The notes under the pieces: generated by a model
Database searches by the model: none
What the model was told of the DNA's origin: nothing
Seen by the model: only the letters and a program-made list of their open reading frames with translations
Made by a program: the position numbers and the translations under genes
Shown here: positions 46,918 through 56,526 of the stretch, one piece after another
How the letters are laid out: each line of letters opens with the position of its first letter
Position numbering within the stretch: the stretch's first letter is position 1
Source of the DNA: Lentibacillus cibarius
GTDB taxonomy: Bacteria; Bacillota; Bacilli; Bacillales; Amphibacillaceae
Assembly (NCBI RefSeq): GCF_005887555.1
Contig: NZ_VCIA01000001.1
Span: 3,472,001-3,536,000 of the forward strand
Direction: 5' to 3'
DNA length: 64,000 bases

Positions 46918-48036
46918 ATGATTGACAAATATCACAAACACCATATGAACCACGATTATAGTGAAGAGAATACGGACATTCCCCCAAGGCTTCATAAATT
47001 AACTTCTTTACCTTCTCCTATCCTTACATGGATTGATCAGCATTTACATGGATTTATTACTGTCTGGGATGAATATGATACGATCATTCATGTGTCAAGT
47101 ACAATTGAAAAAATATTGGGATATACTGCCGCAGATGTGGTTGGCACAAAATGGTTTGAAAAAATTTCTGGTGGAGACACGGCTTACATAAAAGAAACAC
47201 TTGATGCGAACCCCAATACATCCCAGACATTTTATGTAACGATTCAGGATGCGGATGGCAATAATGTGCATACGGATACGATTGCAGCAAAAATTGTGTG
47301 TGAAAACAAAAAATGCTATTACGCAGCTTCCATACAGGATATTACGGATCAAAAAGAAGCGGAAGAGATGATGATCCGTTCTGAGAAAATGTCTGTTGCC
47401 GGTCAGCTTGCTGCAGGTATAGCACATGAAATCCGCAACCCCCTGACGTCTCTGAAAGGTTTCTTGCAACTTTTGCAGGCAGGTGTAAAACACAAAGATG
47501 AGTATTATCAAATTATGGTGGATGAAATAGAGAAGATGGAGGCGATCACATCGGAACTGTTATTTATTTCTAAGCCATTAACCGATCATAAAGAATGGGA
47601 AAGTTTACCCGAACTTATTGATGATGTCATCACATTGTTAAGGTCGCAAGCCAGACTAAAGAATATTACTATTTTGCGAGAAGGGGAAAATAGTTTGTAT
47701 GTCAATTGTGACCGATCTCAGATTAAGCAGGTGTTCATCAATCTCCTGAAAAATGCAATTGAAGCGATGGATAAGCCTGGATACATAAAAATTAATTATA
47801 GGCTAACCCAACAAACAATTCTAATAGATATTGTTGATGAGGGTGAGGGTGTACCAAAAGAGATTATACATAAATTGGGTGAACCCTTTTTCACGACAAA
47901 ACAATCCGGTACAGGACTAGGCATTATGATTACAAAGCAAATCCTTGACCGCCATCAAGGTGATTTGGAAATCATGCATAACGCCGATAACGGAAGTACG
48001 TTTAGAATAACGCTACCATGGTCGGAAGTGTCATAA
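46918..48036 (+). CDS. PAS-domain sporulation-type sensor histidine kinase
   Basis: Soluble histidine kinase of 372 residues with no membrane helix. A PAS domain spans about 38-145 (GFITVWDEYDTIIHVSSTIEKILGYTAADVVG). The dimerisation domain has the phospho-acceptor H170 in AAGIAHEIRNPLTSLKGFLQLL. The ATPase boxes follow: N box NLLKNAIEAM, G1 DIVDEGEGVP, F box EPFFTTK and G2 TGLGIMITKQI. The AHEIRNPLTSLKGFLQL motif is typical of the KinA-KinE group that phosphorylates Spo0F, so a phosphorelay role is likely. No response regulator gene is adjacent. ATG 46918 follows GAGGAGGG. Confidence 0.9.
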   Translation: MIDKYHKHHMNHDYSEENTDIPPRLHKLTSLPSPILTWIDQHLHGFITVWDEYDTIIHVSSTIEKILGYTAADVVGTKWFEKISGGDTAYIKETLDANPNTSQTFYVTIQDADGNNVHTDTIAAKIVCENKKCYYAASIQDITDQKEAEEMMIRSEKMSVAGQLAAGIAHEIRNPLTSLKGFLQLLQAGVKHKDEYYQIMVDEIEKMEAITSELLFISKPLTDHKEWESLPELIDDVITLLRSQARLKNITILREGENSLYVNCDRSQIKQVFINLLKNAIEAMDKPGYIKINYRLTQQTILIDIVDEGEGVPKEIIHKLGEPFFTTKQSGTGLGIMITKQILDRHQGDLEIMHNADNGSTFRITLPWSEVS

Positions 48037-48163
48037 TGCAATTATTAATTTATTATGTATGTAATCTGAGAATAAGTCTTCATTTTAAGCTCATAAAGTT
48101 AGACTAAAAAGAGAGGGAAAATCTACTACTGATTCAAGTTTTATTTTACATATCAGTTTACTG

Positions 48164-48178
48164 ATAAGATAAAGTTAT
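48164..48178 (+). promoter_or_regulatory. CcpC-type operator upstream of citB
   Basis: ATAA-N7-TTAT, the exact dyad bound by CcpC, the citrate-responsive repressor of aconitase in B. subtilis. A partial second copy (ATAAGATAAAG) lies at 48245-48255 next to a possible promoter, TTGTTT (48223-48228), a 17-base spacer and TAAGAT (48246-48251). Confidence 0.6.
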
Positions 48179-48269
48179 ATAGTTTAATAATTTTTTACTA
48201 TACAGATTCAGTCAGGAAAGGATTGTTTTATAGAAATATTTGATATAAGATAAAGTAGTAGGGGATTTT

Positions 48270-48299
48270 TTTGTCAAAATTACTGTGTAGTTTGTCAAA
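48270..48299 (+). repeat. Two TTTGTCAAA direct repeats in the citB leader
   Basis: TTTGTCAAA occurs at 48270-48278 and 48291-48299, 21 bases apart (two helical turns), both fitting the Spo0A box TTTGTCRAA. The first copy, with its flanks, also resembles a degenerate CodY site. Function is inferred only. Confidence 0.5.
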
Positions 48300-48304
48300 A
48301 AGGT

Positions 48305-48350
48305 ATTTGAGAGAGCAGTTAAATGACATTTGAGAGAGGAGTTAAGTGAT
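48305..48350 (+). repeat. 23-bp tandem duplication of the citB ribosome binding region
   Basis: Two copies of ATTTGAGAGAG(C/G)AGTTAA in tandem, with period 23 and two differences near the end of each unit. The second copy has changed C to G, creating the GGAG site used by citB; the first lacks it. Confidence 0.8.
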
Positions 48351-51041
48351 ATGGGAATTGATACGAAAAAACAGTTTGATTTGAATGGTAAAACGTATAA
48401 TTTTTACCAACTACAAGCGCTTGAAGATGCAAATTTAGGAAAAATATCCCGCTTGCCTTTTTCAATCCGTGTTCTTTTAGAATCGCTCATCCGTCAACGA
48501 GATGGTCACGTGATTAAAGATGAACACATTGAAGGCTTGTCTAAATGGGGTTCAGATGACACGGTGGATGTTCCTTTTAAACCTTCTAGGGTTATTCTGC
48601 AGGATTTCACTGGAGTTCCGGCTGTTGTTGATTTAGCCTCTCTAAGAAAAGCAATGGTTGATATGGGTGGCGAACCGAACAAGATCAACCCAGAAGTTCC
48701 AGTAGATTTGGTTATTGACCACTCTGTACAGGTTGATCAGTATGGCACACCAAATGCACTGCAGGCGAATATGGAACTGGAATTTGAGCGTAATATGGAA
48801 CGGTATGAGTTTCTCCACTGGGCACAGAAAGCATTTGAGAATTACCGTGCAGTTCCGCCGGCAACCGGTATTGTGCACCAGGTGAACCTGGAGTATATTG
48901 CTGATGTTGTACATGGTATTGAAAATGATGATGGAACATATGACGCATTCCCGGATACATTAGTGGGGACAGACTCACATACGACGATGATTAATGGTTT
49001 AGGCGTTCTTGGTTGGGGCGTTGGTGGAATCGAGGCAGAAGCAGGCATGCTTGGTCAGCCATCATATTTCCCTGCTCCAGAAGTTATTGGTGTTAAGTTC
49101 ACCGGAAATTTCCCACAAGGAACGACTGCCACTGACTTAGCTTTAAAAGTGACCCAGGTGCTACGTGAGAAGAACGTTGTCGGAAAATTTGTGGAGTATT
49201 TCGGACCAGGGTTGAAAGACATGCCGCTTGCTGACCGTGCAACCATTTCTAATATGGCGCCCGAGTATGGTGCTACATGTGGATTTTTCCCTGTTGATGA
49301 TGAAGTATTAAACTATCTCCGTTTAACAGGGCGTAGTGAAGAACAGATTGCGTTAGTAGAAAAATATTGTAAAGAAAATAATCTTTGGTATTCTGCTGAC
49401 CAGGCGGACCCTGAATATACGGAACTTGTGGAAATTAACTTGTCTGAATTGGAACCAAACCTGTCCGGACCAAAACGCCCGCAGGATTTGATTGCCCTGT
49501 CAGACATGAAAGAAGAGTTTAATAAAGCTGTAACAGCACCATCTGGTAATCAAGGGCTTGGATTAGATGAATCGGAGTTCGATAAAGAAGTAACGATTGA
49601 GCACCCAAATGGCGAAACATCTGTTATGAAAACCGGTGCAGTTGCCATAGCAGCGATTACATCATGTACGAACACGTCCAACCCATACGTGATGCTTGGA
49701 GCAGGTTTACTTGCGAAAAAAGCAGTGGAAAAGGGATTAAAAGTTCCGGAATATGTAAAAACATCATTGGCACCAGGTTCAAAAGTGGTGACCCGCTACC
49801 TTGATGACTCTGGTTTACAGGAGTATCTAAATCAACTGGGCTTCAACCTTGTAGGGTACGGGTGTACAACTTGTATTGGTAACTCAGGACCACTACGTCC
49901 GGAAATTGAGGAAGGAATATCTGGCAAGGACTTAACGGTTTCTTCCGTACTGTCCGGTAACCGGAACTTTGAAGGCCGTATCCATCCGCTTGTAAAAGCA
50001 AACTATCTGGCCTCGCCGCCACTGGTCGTTGCTTATGCACTGGCTGGAACGGTAGATATAGACTTAACAAAAGAGCAACTTGGTACTGACGGTGACGGGG
50101 AACCGATTTATTTAGCGGATATCTGGCCATCGATGGATGAGATTAAAGATACTGTTCAAAGTGTTGTGAAGCCGGAAATTTTCCGCAAAGAATACGAAAC
50201 TGTATTTGAATCCAATGAAAAATGGAATAAGATTCAAACAACCGATGAGCCGCTATTTGAATGGGATGATGAATCAACGTATATTCAAAATCCGCCATTC
50301 TTTGAAGGTTTGTCGAAAGAAGCCGGCACTGTGCGACCACTCGATAATCTTCGGGTTATTGGTAAGTTCGGTGATTCGGTGACAACCGACCACATATCAC
50401 CTGCTGGGGCGATTCCAAAAGATATGCCGGCCGGTCAATACTTGCAGGAAAAAGGTGTTTCACCAAGAAACTTTAACTCATACGGTTCACGCCGTGGTAA
50501 CCATGAAGTGATGATGCGCGGTACATTTGCGAATATTCGTATCCGTAACCTTCTGGCGCAAGGAAAAGAAGGCGGTTATACCACTTATTGGCCGACTGGT
50601 GAAGTAATGCCATTTTACGATGCCGCTATGAAATACCAAGAAGACAACACTGGATTACTTGTTATTGGTGGTAAAGATTACGGAATGGGTTCATCTCGTG
50701 ACTGGGCAGCTAAAGGAACGAACCTGCTCGGTATTAAAACTGTTATTGCGGAAAGTTTTGAACGGATTCACCGCTCTAACCTTGTTATGATGGGTGTATT
50801 GCCATTGCAGTTTGAACAAGGTGAAAATGCGGATAAACTAGGACTAACCGGTAAAGAAACGTATAACGTTGAAATTGATGAACATGTTAAGCCGCATGAT
50901 CGTGTACAAGTGACAGCGATTGATGAAGACGGAAACAAAACGAAATTTAATGCCGTTGCACGTTTTGACAGTGATGTAGAAATTGATTATTATCGTCACG
51001 GCGGTATTTTGCAAATGGTATTACGCAATAAGTTAAAGTGA
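48351..51041 (+). CDS. citB: Aconitate hydratase (aconitase)
   Basis: TCA-cycle enzyme interconverting citrate and isocitrate, 896 residues (909 in B. subtilis). The [4Fe-4S] cluster ligands are C439 ([10 protein letters not shown]), C505 and C508 (GYGCTTCIG). The N-terminal domains carry [26 protein letters not shown], and the swivelling C-terminal domain has [10 protein letters not shown]. The apo form of B. subtilis CitB also binds mRNA. ATG 48351 is used: GGAG at 48338-48341 lies nine bases upstream; the in-frame TTG 48330 overlaps the duplicated leader. Confidence 0.98.
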   Translation: MGIDTKKQFDLNGKTYNFYQLQALEDANLGKISRLPFSIRVLLESLIRQRDGHVIKDEHIEGLSKWGSDDTVDVPFKPSRVILQDFTGVPAVVDLASLRKAMVDMGGEPNKINPEVPVDLVIDHSVQVDQYGTPNALQANMELEFERNMERYEFLHWAQKAFENYRAVPPATGIVHQVNLEYIADVVHGIENDDGTYDAFPDTLVGTDSHTTMINGLGVLGWGVGGIEAEAGMLGQPSYFPAPEVIGVKFTGNFPQGTTATDLALKVTQVLREKNVVGKFVEYFGPGLKDMPLADRATISNMAPEYGATCGFFPVDDEVLNYLRLTGRSEEQIALVEKYCKENNLWYSADQADPEYTELVEINLSELEPNLSGPKRPQDLIALSDMKEEFNKAVTAPSGNQGLGLDESEFDKEVTIEHPNGETSVMKTGAVAIAAITSCTNTSNPYVMLGAGLLAKKAVEKGLKVPEYVKTSLAPGSKVVTRYLDDSGLQEYLNQLGFNLVGYGCTTCIGNSGPLRPEIEEGISGKDLTVSSVLSGNRNFEGRIHPLVKANYLASPPLVVAYALAGTVDIDLTKEQLGTDGDGEPIYLADIWPSMDEIKDTVQSVVKPEIFRKEYETVFESNEKWNKIQTTDEPLFEWDDESTYIQNPPFFEGLSKEAGTVRPLDNLRVIGKFGDSVTTDHISPAGAIPKDMPAGQYLQEKGVSPRNFNSYGSRRGNHEVMMRGTFANIRIRNLLAQGKEGGYTTYWPTGEVMPFYDAAMKYQEDNTGLLVIGGKDYGMGSSRDWAAKGTNLLGIKTVIAESFERIHRSNLVMMGVLPLQFEQGENADKLGLTGKETYNVEIDEHVKPHDRVQVTAIDEDGNKTKFNAVARFDSDVEIDYYRHGGILQMVLRNKLK

Positions 51042-51056
51042 TAAAGTACAAATAAA

Positions 51057-51086
51057 AAGCCAATACATCGATGTATTGGCTTTTTT
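51057..51086 (+). terminator. Terminator after citB
   Basis: AAGCCAATACATC and GATGTATTGGCTT form a 13-bp stem followed by TTTTTT. Confidence 0.92.
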
Positions 51087-51282
51087 AATTTCTTTTCTAA
51101 CGCAAAAAATGTCCCTATATGTCATAAAAAGACTCACAACCTTTTGGTGTGATTGGTCATTTAATCAAAAATAAATGCTTTAGCGGTAAAGTTACTGTCT
51201 TTTTATTTTATTTTGCTATAAACATTATTGGTATAAATTTTCAAATAAATGGTAATACTGCTTCTAAAAAGGGGTGATTACC

Positions 51283-51429
51283 ATTTCTTTAAAGAAAAGA
51301 TCTTCTTTTGAAGAACTCGTTCGGAAAAATCGTGAGCAAATTTTACAGAATGAGACATTCTTAGAAAAAATTGAAACAAATATGGAAACAAGAATGCGTG
51401 AGTCACTGAAAGAAGATAAAGCAAAATAA
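51283..51429 (+). CDS. FbpB-family small basic protein, unusual ATT start
   Basis: Short frame encoding SLKKRSSFEELVRKNREQ followed by ILQNETFLEKIET and a basic end. This matches the Fur-regulated basic protein B family (SFEELVxxNKxxLLxDxxxLEKIE), proteins of about 50 residues that aid iron-sparing small-RNA regulation in B. subtilis. No ATG is available. The strong site AAAGGGGTGAT (51268-51278) is ideally spaced for ATT 51283. The only canonical option, GTG 51274, lies inside that site and has no ribosome binding site of its own. The protein would be 48 residues from ATT or 51 from GTG. No clear Fur box was found. A terminator follows. Confidence 0.6.
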   Translation: MSLKKRSSFEELVRKNREQILQNETFLEKIETNMETRMRESLKEDKAK

Positions 51430-51431
51430 AA

Positions 51432-51485
51432 GCAGCCCACGCGAAATGGCTGATTGCTACAGACCATTTCGATGGGCTGTTTTTA
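51432..51485 (+). terminator. Terminator after the FbpB-like gene
   Basis: CAGCCCA..CGAAATGG pairs with CCATTTCG.TGGGCTG, ending in TTTTT. It is a long stem with small internal mismatches. Confidence 0.85.
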
Positions 51486-51565
51486 TGTATATTATCTTTG
51501 GATCGGCAAAAAATGAAATCAGACCACCTTTTTTGGGTGAAATATTTTTGTAAAGGAGAAGGACT

Positions 51566-51784
51566 ATGTCTGATAAGTATGAACCAAAGCCGGATGACCG
51601 CAGTGATAATGTAGAAAAGCTGCAAAATATGGTACAGGATACAATTGAAAATATTGAAGAGGCACATGAAACAATGGAATACAGTTCAGGTGAACAAAAA
51701 GAGCAAATCAAAGCCAAAAATAAGCGCCGTGAAGAAGCGATTGAAAGTATGCGCCAAGAAATAAAGGATGAAGCGAAAAAGTAG
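51566..51784 (+). CDS. tlp: Small acid-soluble spore protein Tlp
   Basis: Spore-core protein of 72 residues (83 in B. subtilis). Family pattern: KPDDRSDNVEKLQNMVQDTIENIEEAHETM and a charged tail KNKRREEAIESMRQEIKDEAKK. It is degraded during germination in the homologue. ATG 51566 follows AAAGGAGAAGG. A forespore promoter is expected but I could not identify one. The neighbouring sspO-sspP genes of B. subtilis are absent. Confidence 0.93.
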   Translation: MSDKYEPKPDDRSDNVEKLQNMVQDTIENIEEAHETMEYSSGEQKEQIKAKNKRREEAIESMRQEIKDEAKK

Positions 51785-51792
51785 GTGCGATT

Positions 51793-51826
51793 AGCCTCCA
51801 ACTATTTTTAAATGTTGGAGGCTTTT
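51793..51826 (+). terminator. Terminator after tlp
   Basis: AGCCTCCAAC and GTTGGAGGCT form a 10-bp stem followed by TTTCC. Confidence 0.85.
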
Positions 51827-51915
51827 CCTACTGCTGTGCAAAATTACTTATGTTTTGGACAATATATGATAAACTATTCCATATAATACAGTGATAGGAG
51901 AGGGGGAGCAACATA

Positions 51916-52341
51916 TTGCATAAAACACATACACCAATTGAAGTAAGATATCAAGAAACAGATCAGATGGGGGTTGTTTACCATGCCAATTATTTGGTTT
52001 GGTTTGAGATCGGGCGTACAAAGTATATAGAAAGCCTGGGTCTAAGTTATATGGATATGGAAAATAGTCATATTGTTTCACCGGTTGTTGATGCACAGAT
52101 TAGTTTTAGAAAACCTGTTCATTATGGCGAAAAGGCTACGGTAGAAACTTGGCTGGACACATACGATGGTTTACGTACTGTTTATGGATACAATATAAAA
52201 AAGGAAAACGGAGAGCTGGCAGTAAGTGGAACAACCAAACATGTCATTGTACACAAAGAGACCTTTCGTCCAATGTCACTCCGTAAAGCGTTCCCAGATT
52301 GGCATGAAGTATATTTGCAGCAACTAAATGGTGATGCTTAA
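51916..52341 (+). CDS. yneP: Hotdog-fold acyl-CoA thioesterase YneP
   Basis: 4-hydroxybenzoyl-CoA thioesterase-like protein of 141 residues. The signature YQETDQMGVVYHANYLVWFEIGRTKYIESLG is at residues 11-41, with the catalytic aspartate in TDQMG. It is followed by VVDAQISFRKPVHYGEKATVETW. The physiological acyl-CoA is unknown. TTG 51916 follows AGAGGGGGAG. The stop codon overlaps the yneQ start by one base. Confidence 0.93.
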   Translation: MHKTHTPIEVRYQETDQMGVVYHANYLVWFEIGRTKYIESLGLSYMDMENSHIVSPVVDAQISFRKPVHYGEKATVETWLDTYDGLRTVYGYNIKKENGELAVSGTTKHVIVHKETFRPMSLRKAFPDWHEVYLQQLNGDA

Positions 52342-52640
52342 TGGCTTTTGGGGTAAATAGACGTGAATTGCACGAATGGAAAACACAGGTAAAAAATGGA
52401 CAGATTGCTTTTTTGACACACTTCTGGATTGATGAGCGGTTTCCTGGCTGTTATACGGTAACGAAAGTCGGTTGCAGTGACTTGGGGAAACTCGCTGAGT
52501 GGGGGCGTGCCTATCAGTTAAATCCGGACTGGATTCATCGGGATAAACATTTTCCGCACTTTGATTTGTTTGGTGACAAGCAGAGGCAAATACTAAAAGA
52601 TGAAGGGAAATGGGAGCATATGAGAAGGTTTAGGATATAA
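52341..52640 (+). CDS. yneQ: Conserved protein YneQ
   Basis: Protein of 99 residues of the YneQ family: FGVNRRELHEWKTQVKNGQIAFLTHFWIDERFPGCYTVTKVGC and HFDLFGDKQRQIL. It has no signal or membrane helix and is rich in aromatic residues. ATG 52341 overlaps the yneP stop (TAATG). Its function is unknown. Confidence 0.9.
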   Translation: MAFGVNRRELHEWKTQVKNGQIAFLTHFWIDERFPGCYTVTKVGCSDLGKLAEWGRAYQLNPDWIHRDKHFPHFDLFGDKQRQILKDEGKWEHMRRFRI

Positions 52641-52700
52641 AAAACTGCGGTGAAAAATCCCTGGAATCAGTTTCTATCCATAAATTATCTTTTAAATATA

Positions 52701-52754
52701 ACAGGCAAACCCTCATCGCAGAAATAACCACAAACTGCATATGGGGCTGCCTGT
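52701..52754. terminator. Imperfect stem-loop between convergent yneQ and yneR
   Basis: ACAGGCA (52701-52707) pairs with TGCCTGT (52748-52754), and inside it GCAG/CTGC can pair. It is probably a weak bidirectional terminator; no T-run is evident. Confidence 0.4.
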
Positions 52755-52778
52755 AATAAAGGTTTCATTATTTATGTT

Positions 52779-53078
52779 TCATTTTGGCTCGTTTGGATTA
52801 TAAATGAATTCCGGTTCCAGTCCCTGCTCGTTCATCTGAATAGTCAAATTATGCTCATCAAAATACCATGCGTCTTTCTCCTCGATATAAAAGTTTATAC
52901 CTTCAGCATTAGTCGAGGCATATTCACTGTACGGAGTGTCCCTGCCGATACCGAGCGAGAACCCGGGGATACGACCTCCGAAACCATATCTTACAAAAAG
53001 CCGGAAATAATCATTCTTTTCAGCATCAAATTCTTCTTTATACCACTTAGCTGCTTGGTCTGTTACATGTAGCTTCAA
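52779..53078 (-). CDS. yneR: HesB-like protein YneR
   Basis: Protein of 99 residues of the HesB/IscA-fold YneR family. It lacks the three cysteines used by true A-type Fe-S carriers, so cluster assembly is unlikely. Family segments: LHVTDQAAKWYKEEF, FVRYGFGGRIPGFSLGI and DAWYFDEHNLTIQ. The start at 53078 follows AGGAGTTG on the minus strand. It is followed by nothing on its strand before the yneQ hairpin. The function is unknown. Confidence 0.92.
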   Translation of the reverse strand: MKLHVTDQAAKWYKEEFDAEKNDYFRLFVRYGFGGRIPGFSLGIGRDTPYSEYASTNAEGINFYIEEKDAWYFDEHNLTIQMNEQGLEPEFIYNPNEPK

Positions 53079-53095
53079 TTATGTCAACTCCTATT

Positions 53096-53326
53096 CTAAT
53101 CGTGCTTTTTATTTTTTTCTGGTACCAAATCAACCCCACCAGGATGAAATGGGTGACATTTGCTGATCCGTTTGATGGTCAGAAAACTCCCCTTTATAAA
53201 TCCGAATCGTTTGTAAGCCTCTAGCCCATATTCTGAACACGTTGGGAAAAATCTGCACGTTGGTGGTTTTAGTGGACTGATTGCTTTCCGGTAAAATTTA
53301 ATCAACCCAATCATTAAATAGCGCAT
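53096..53326 (-). CDS. yidD: Membrane protein insertion efficiency factor YidD
   Basis: Small amphipathic protein of 76 residues. It has the invariant block [22 protein letters not shown] and the later [15 protein letters not shown]. YidD assists YidC-dependent membrane insertion. The start at 53326 follows GGAAG on the minus strand; [14 protein letters not shown], four codons later, is an alternative start. In B. subtilis the same family (YtjA) is elsewhere; here it sits between yneR and plsY. Confidence 0.93.
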   Translation of the reverse strand: MRYLMIGLIKFYRKAISPLKPPTCRFFPTCSEYGLEAYKRFGFIKGSFLTIKRISKCHPFHPGGVDLVPEKNKKHD

Positions 53327-53477
53327 ATGTTATACTTCCGAAAACGTTTTGTTTTATAAGATAATTGCTTCTTAGGAAATGTGACTATGGTTTCCAATGT
53401 TGATCCCTTCTTGATTAGACTTCATTATATAGTATACTAAAAATAAAAACGAATATAAACGTATTAGCCTAGTGGTG

Positions 53478-54059
53478 TTACATCCATGTAATTTTCGGTT
53501 CGGTCCTATTTTTGATCCGTTTAATATTTTCACGGTGGCGATAAAAAACCAGAATGGTAAGAATTGCAGTGACAATAACAAGACCTGTTTCCCTAAAAAG
53601 GGCAGACACGATAATTGCAACTATCCCAGTAATCATGGATGATAGGGAAACATACTTGGATAAATAGAGTGTAGCAAAAAATGACAGGATTATCATGGCA
53701 AACAGAACTGGATTAATCCCAAGAATAATACCACCGGACGTTGCAACTGCTTTGCCACCTTTGAATTTAGTGAACAATGGATAAGTATGGCCTAACACAG
53801 CAAACAGGCCTATTGCCAGCCGGAACACCTCCACATCGAATAGTAGTGGAAGGACTGTTGCGGTGGTTCCTTTTAAAATATCCACCAACGTTACTGTAAT
53901 GCCAGCTTTTACACCAAGAATGCGGAATGTATTCGTAGCACCTAGATTACCACTCCCATATTCACGGATATCTATATTATAGCCGAGTTTACCGATAATA
54001 ACACCAGACGGGATTGATCCTAATAAATAAGCAATGAAGGCAAAAATAAAAAAAACCAT
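53478..54059 (-). CDS. plsY: Acyl-phosphate glycerol-3-phosphate acyltransferase PlsY
   Basis: Membrane enzyme that starts phospholipid synthesis by transferring acyl groups from acyl phosphate to glycerol 3-phosphate. It has 193 residues, the same as B. subtilis YneS. The three catalytic loops are visible: [14 protein letters not shown] with [38 protein letters not shown] and the later hydrophobic block. ATG at 54059 follows GAAGG on the minus strand; the frame extends 14 codons upstream without conservation. It diverges from parE. Confidence 0.96.
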   Translation of the reverse strand: MVFFIFAFIAYLLGSIPSGVIIGKLGYNIDIREYGSGNLGATNTFRILGVKAGITVTLVDILKGTTATVLPLLFDVEVFRLAIGLFAVLGHTYPLFTKFKGGKAVATSGGIILGINPVLFAMIILSFFATLYLSKYVSLSSMITGIVAIIVSALFRETGLVIVTAILTILVFYRHRENIKRIKNRTEPKITWM

Positions 54060-54356
54060 AAGCTTACCTTCTTTCCAATATGAAATTTGTTTGCCTCTCA
54101 TTTTACCATGAAATGTCGATTCTAAGAACCTTTATCCATTGTTATCTCTTGTATTGTTTTCTATAATGCAATATAGAAATCTTATTCGACTGTCCAGTAA
54201 ATGCCCGATGCTGTTCAATTAAAAATTAGTGGTGGTCATAAGTTGGGCAGGCTGAGTCATCACACTTTCTGCGTCGAAAGCTTCATTGATTGAGGTTTCC
54301 CTTTACATTTTTTCTGTTAGAATGTACGAATAGACATGTTTAACGATAATAGAACA

Positions 54357-54385
54357 TTTACAATCACAAACATTTGTTCTATCAT
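54357..54385 (+). promoter_or_regulatory. parE promoter with a LexA box in its spacer
   Basis: TTTACA (54357-54362), a 17-base spacer and TATCAT (54380-54385) form a good sigma-A promoter. CAAACATTTGTTCT (54367-54380), a LexA-type box, fills the spacer and touches the -10. parEC belongs to the LexA regulon in B. subtilis. The rest of the 385-base plsY-parE spacer (54060-54444) shows no gene. Confidence 0.68.
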
Positions 54386-54399
54386 TGGAATGATAGTGA

Positions 54400-56397
<1,998 letters not shown>

Positions 56398-56526
56398 TAT
56401 AGATTAACAAAATGACTTGCAACCACCCTAGGATATTCGCTAATTTCGGGGGTAGGAGTGCGAATTGGCTGGTTATGGCGATATAATCAGCCAATCGTTT
56501 TAGCAAACTATAGGGGGGGAAAAGGC

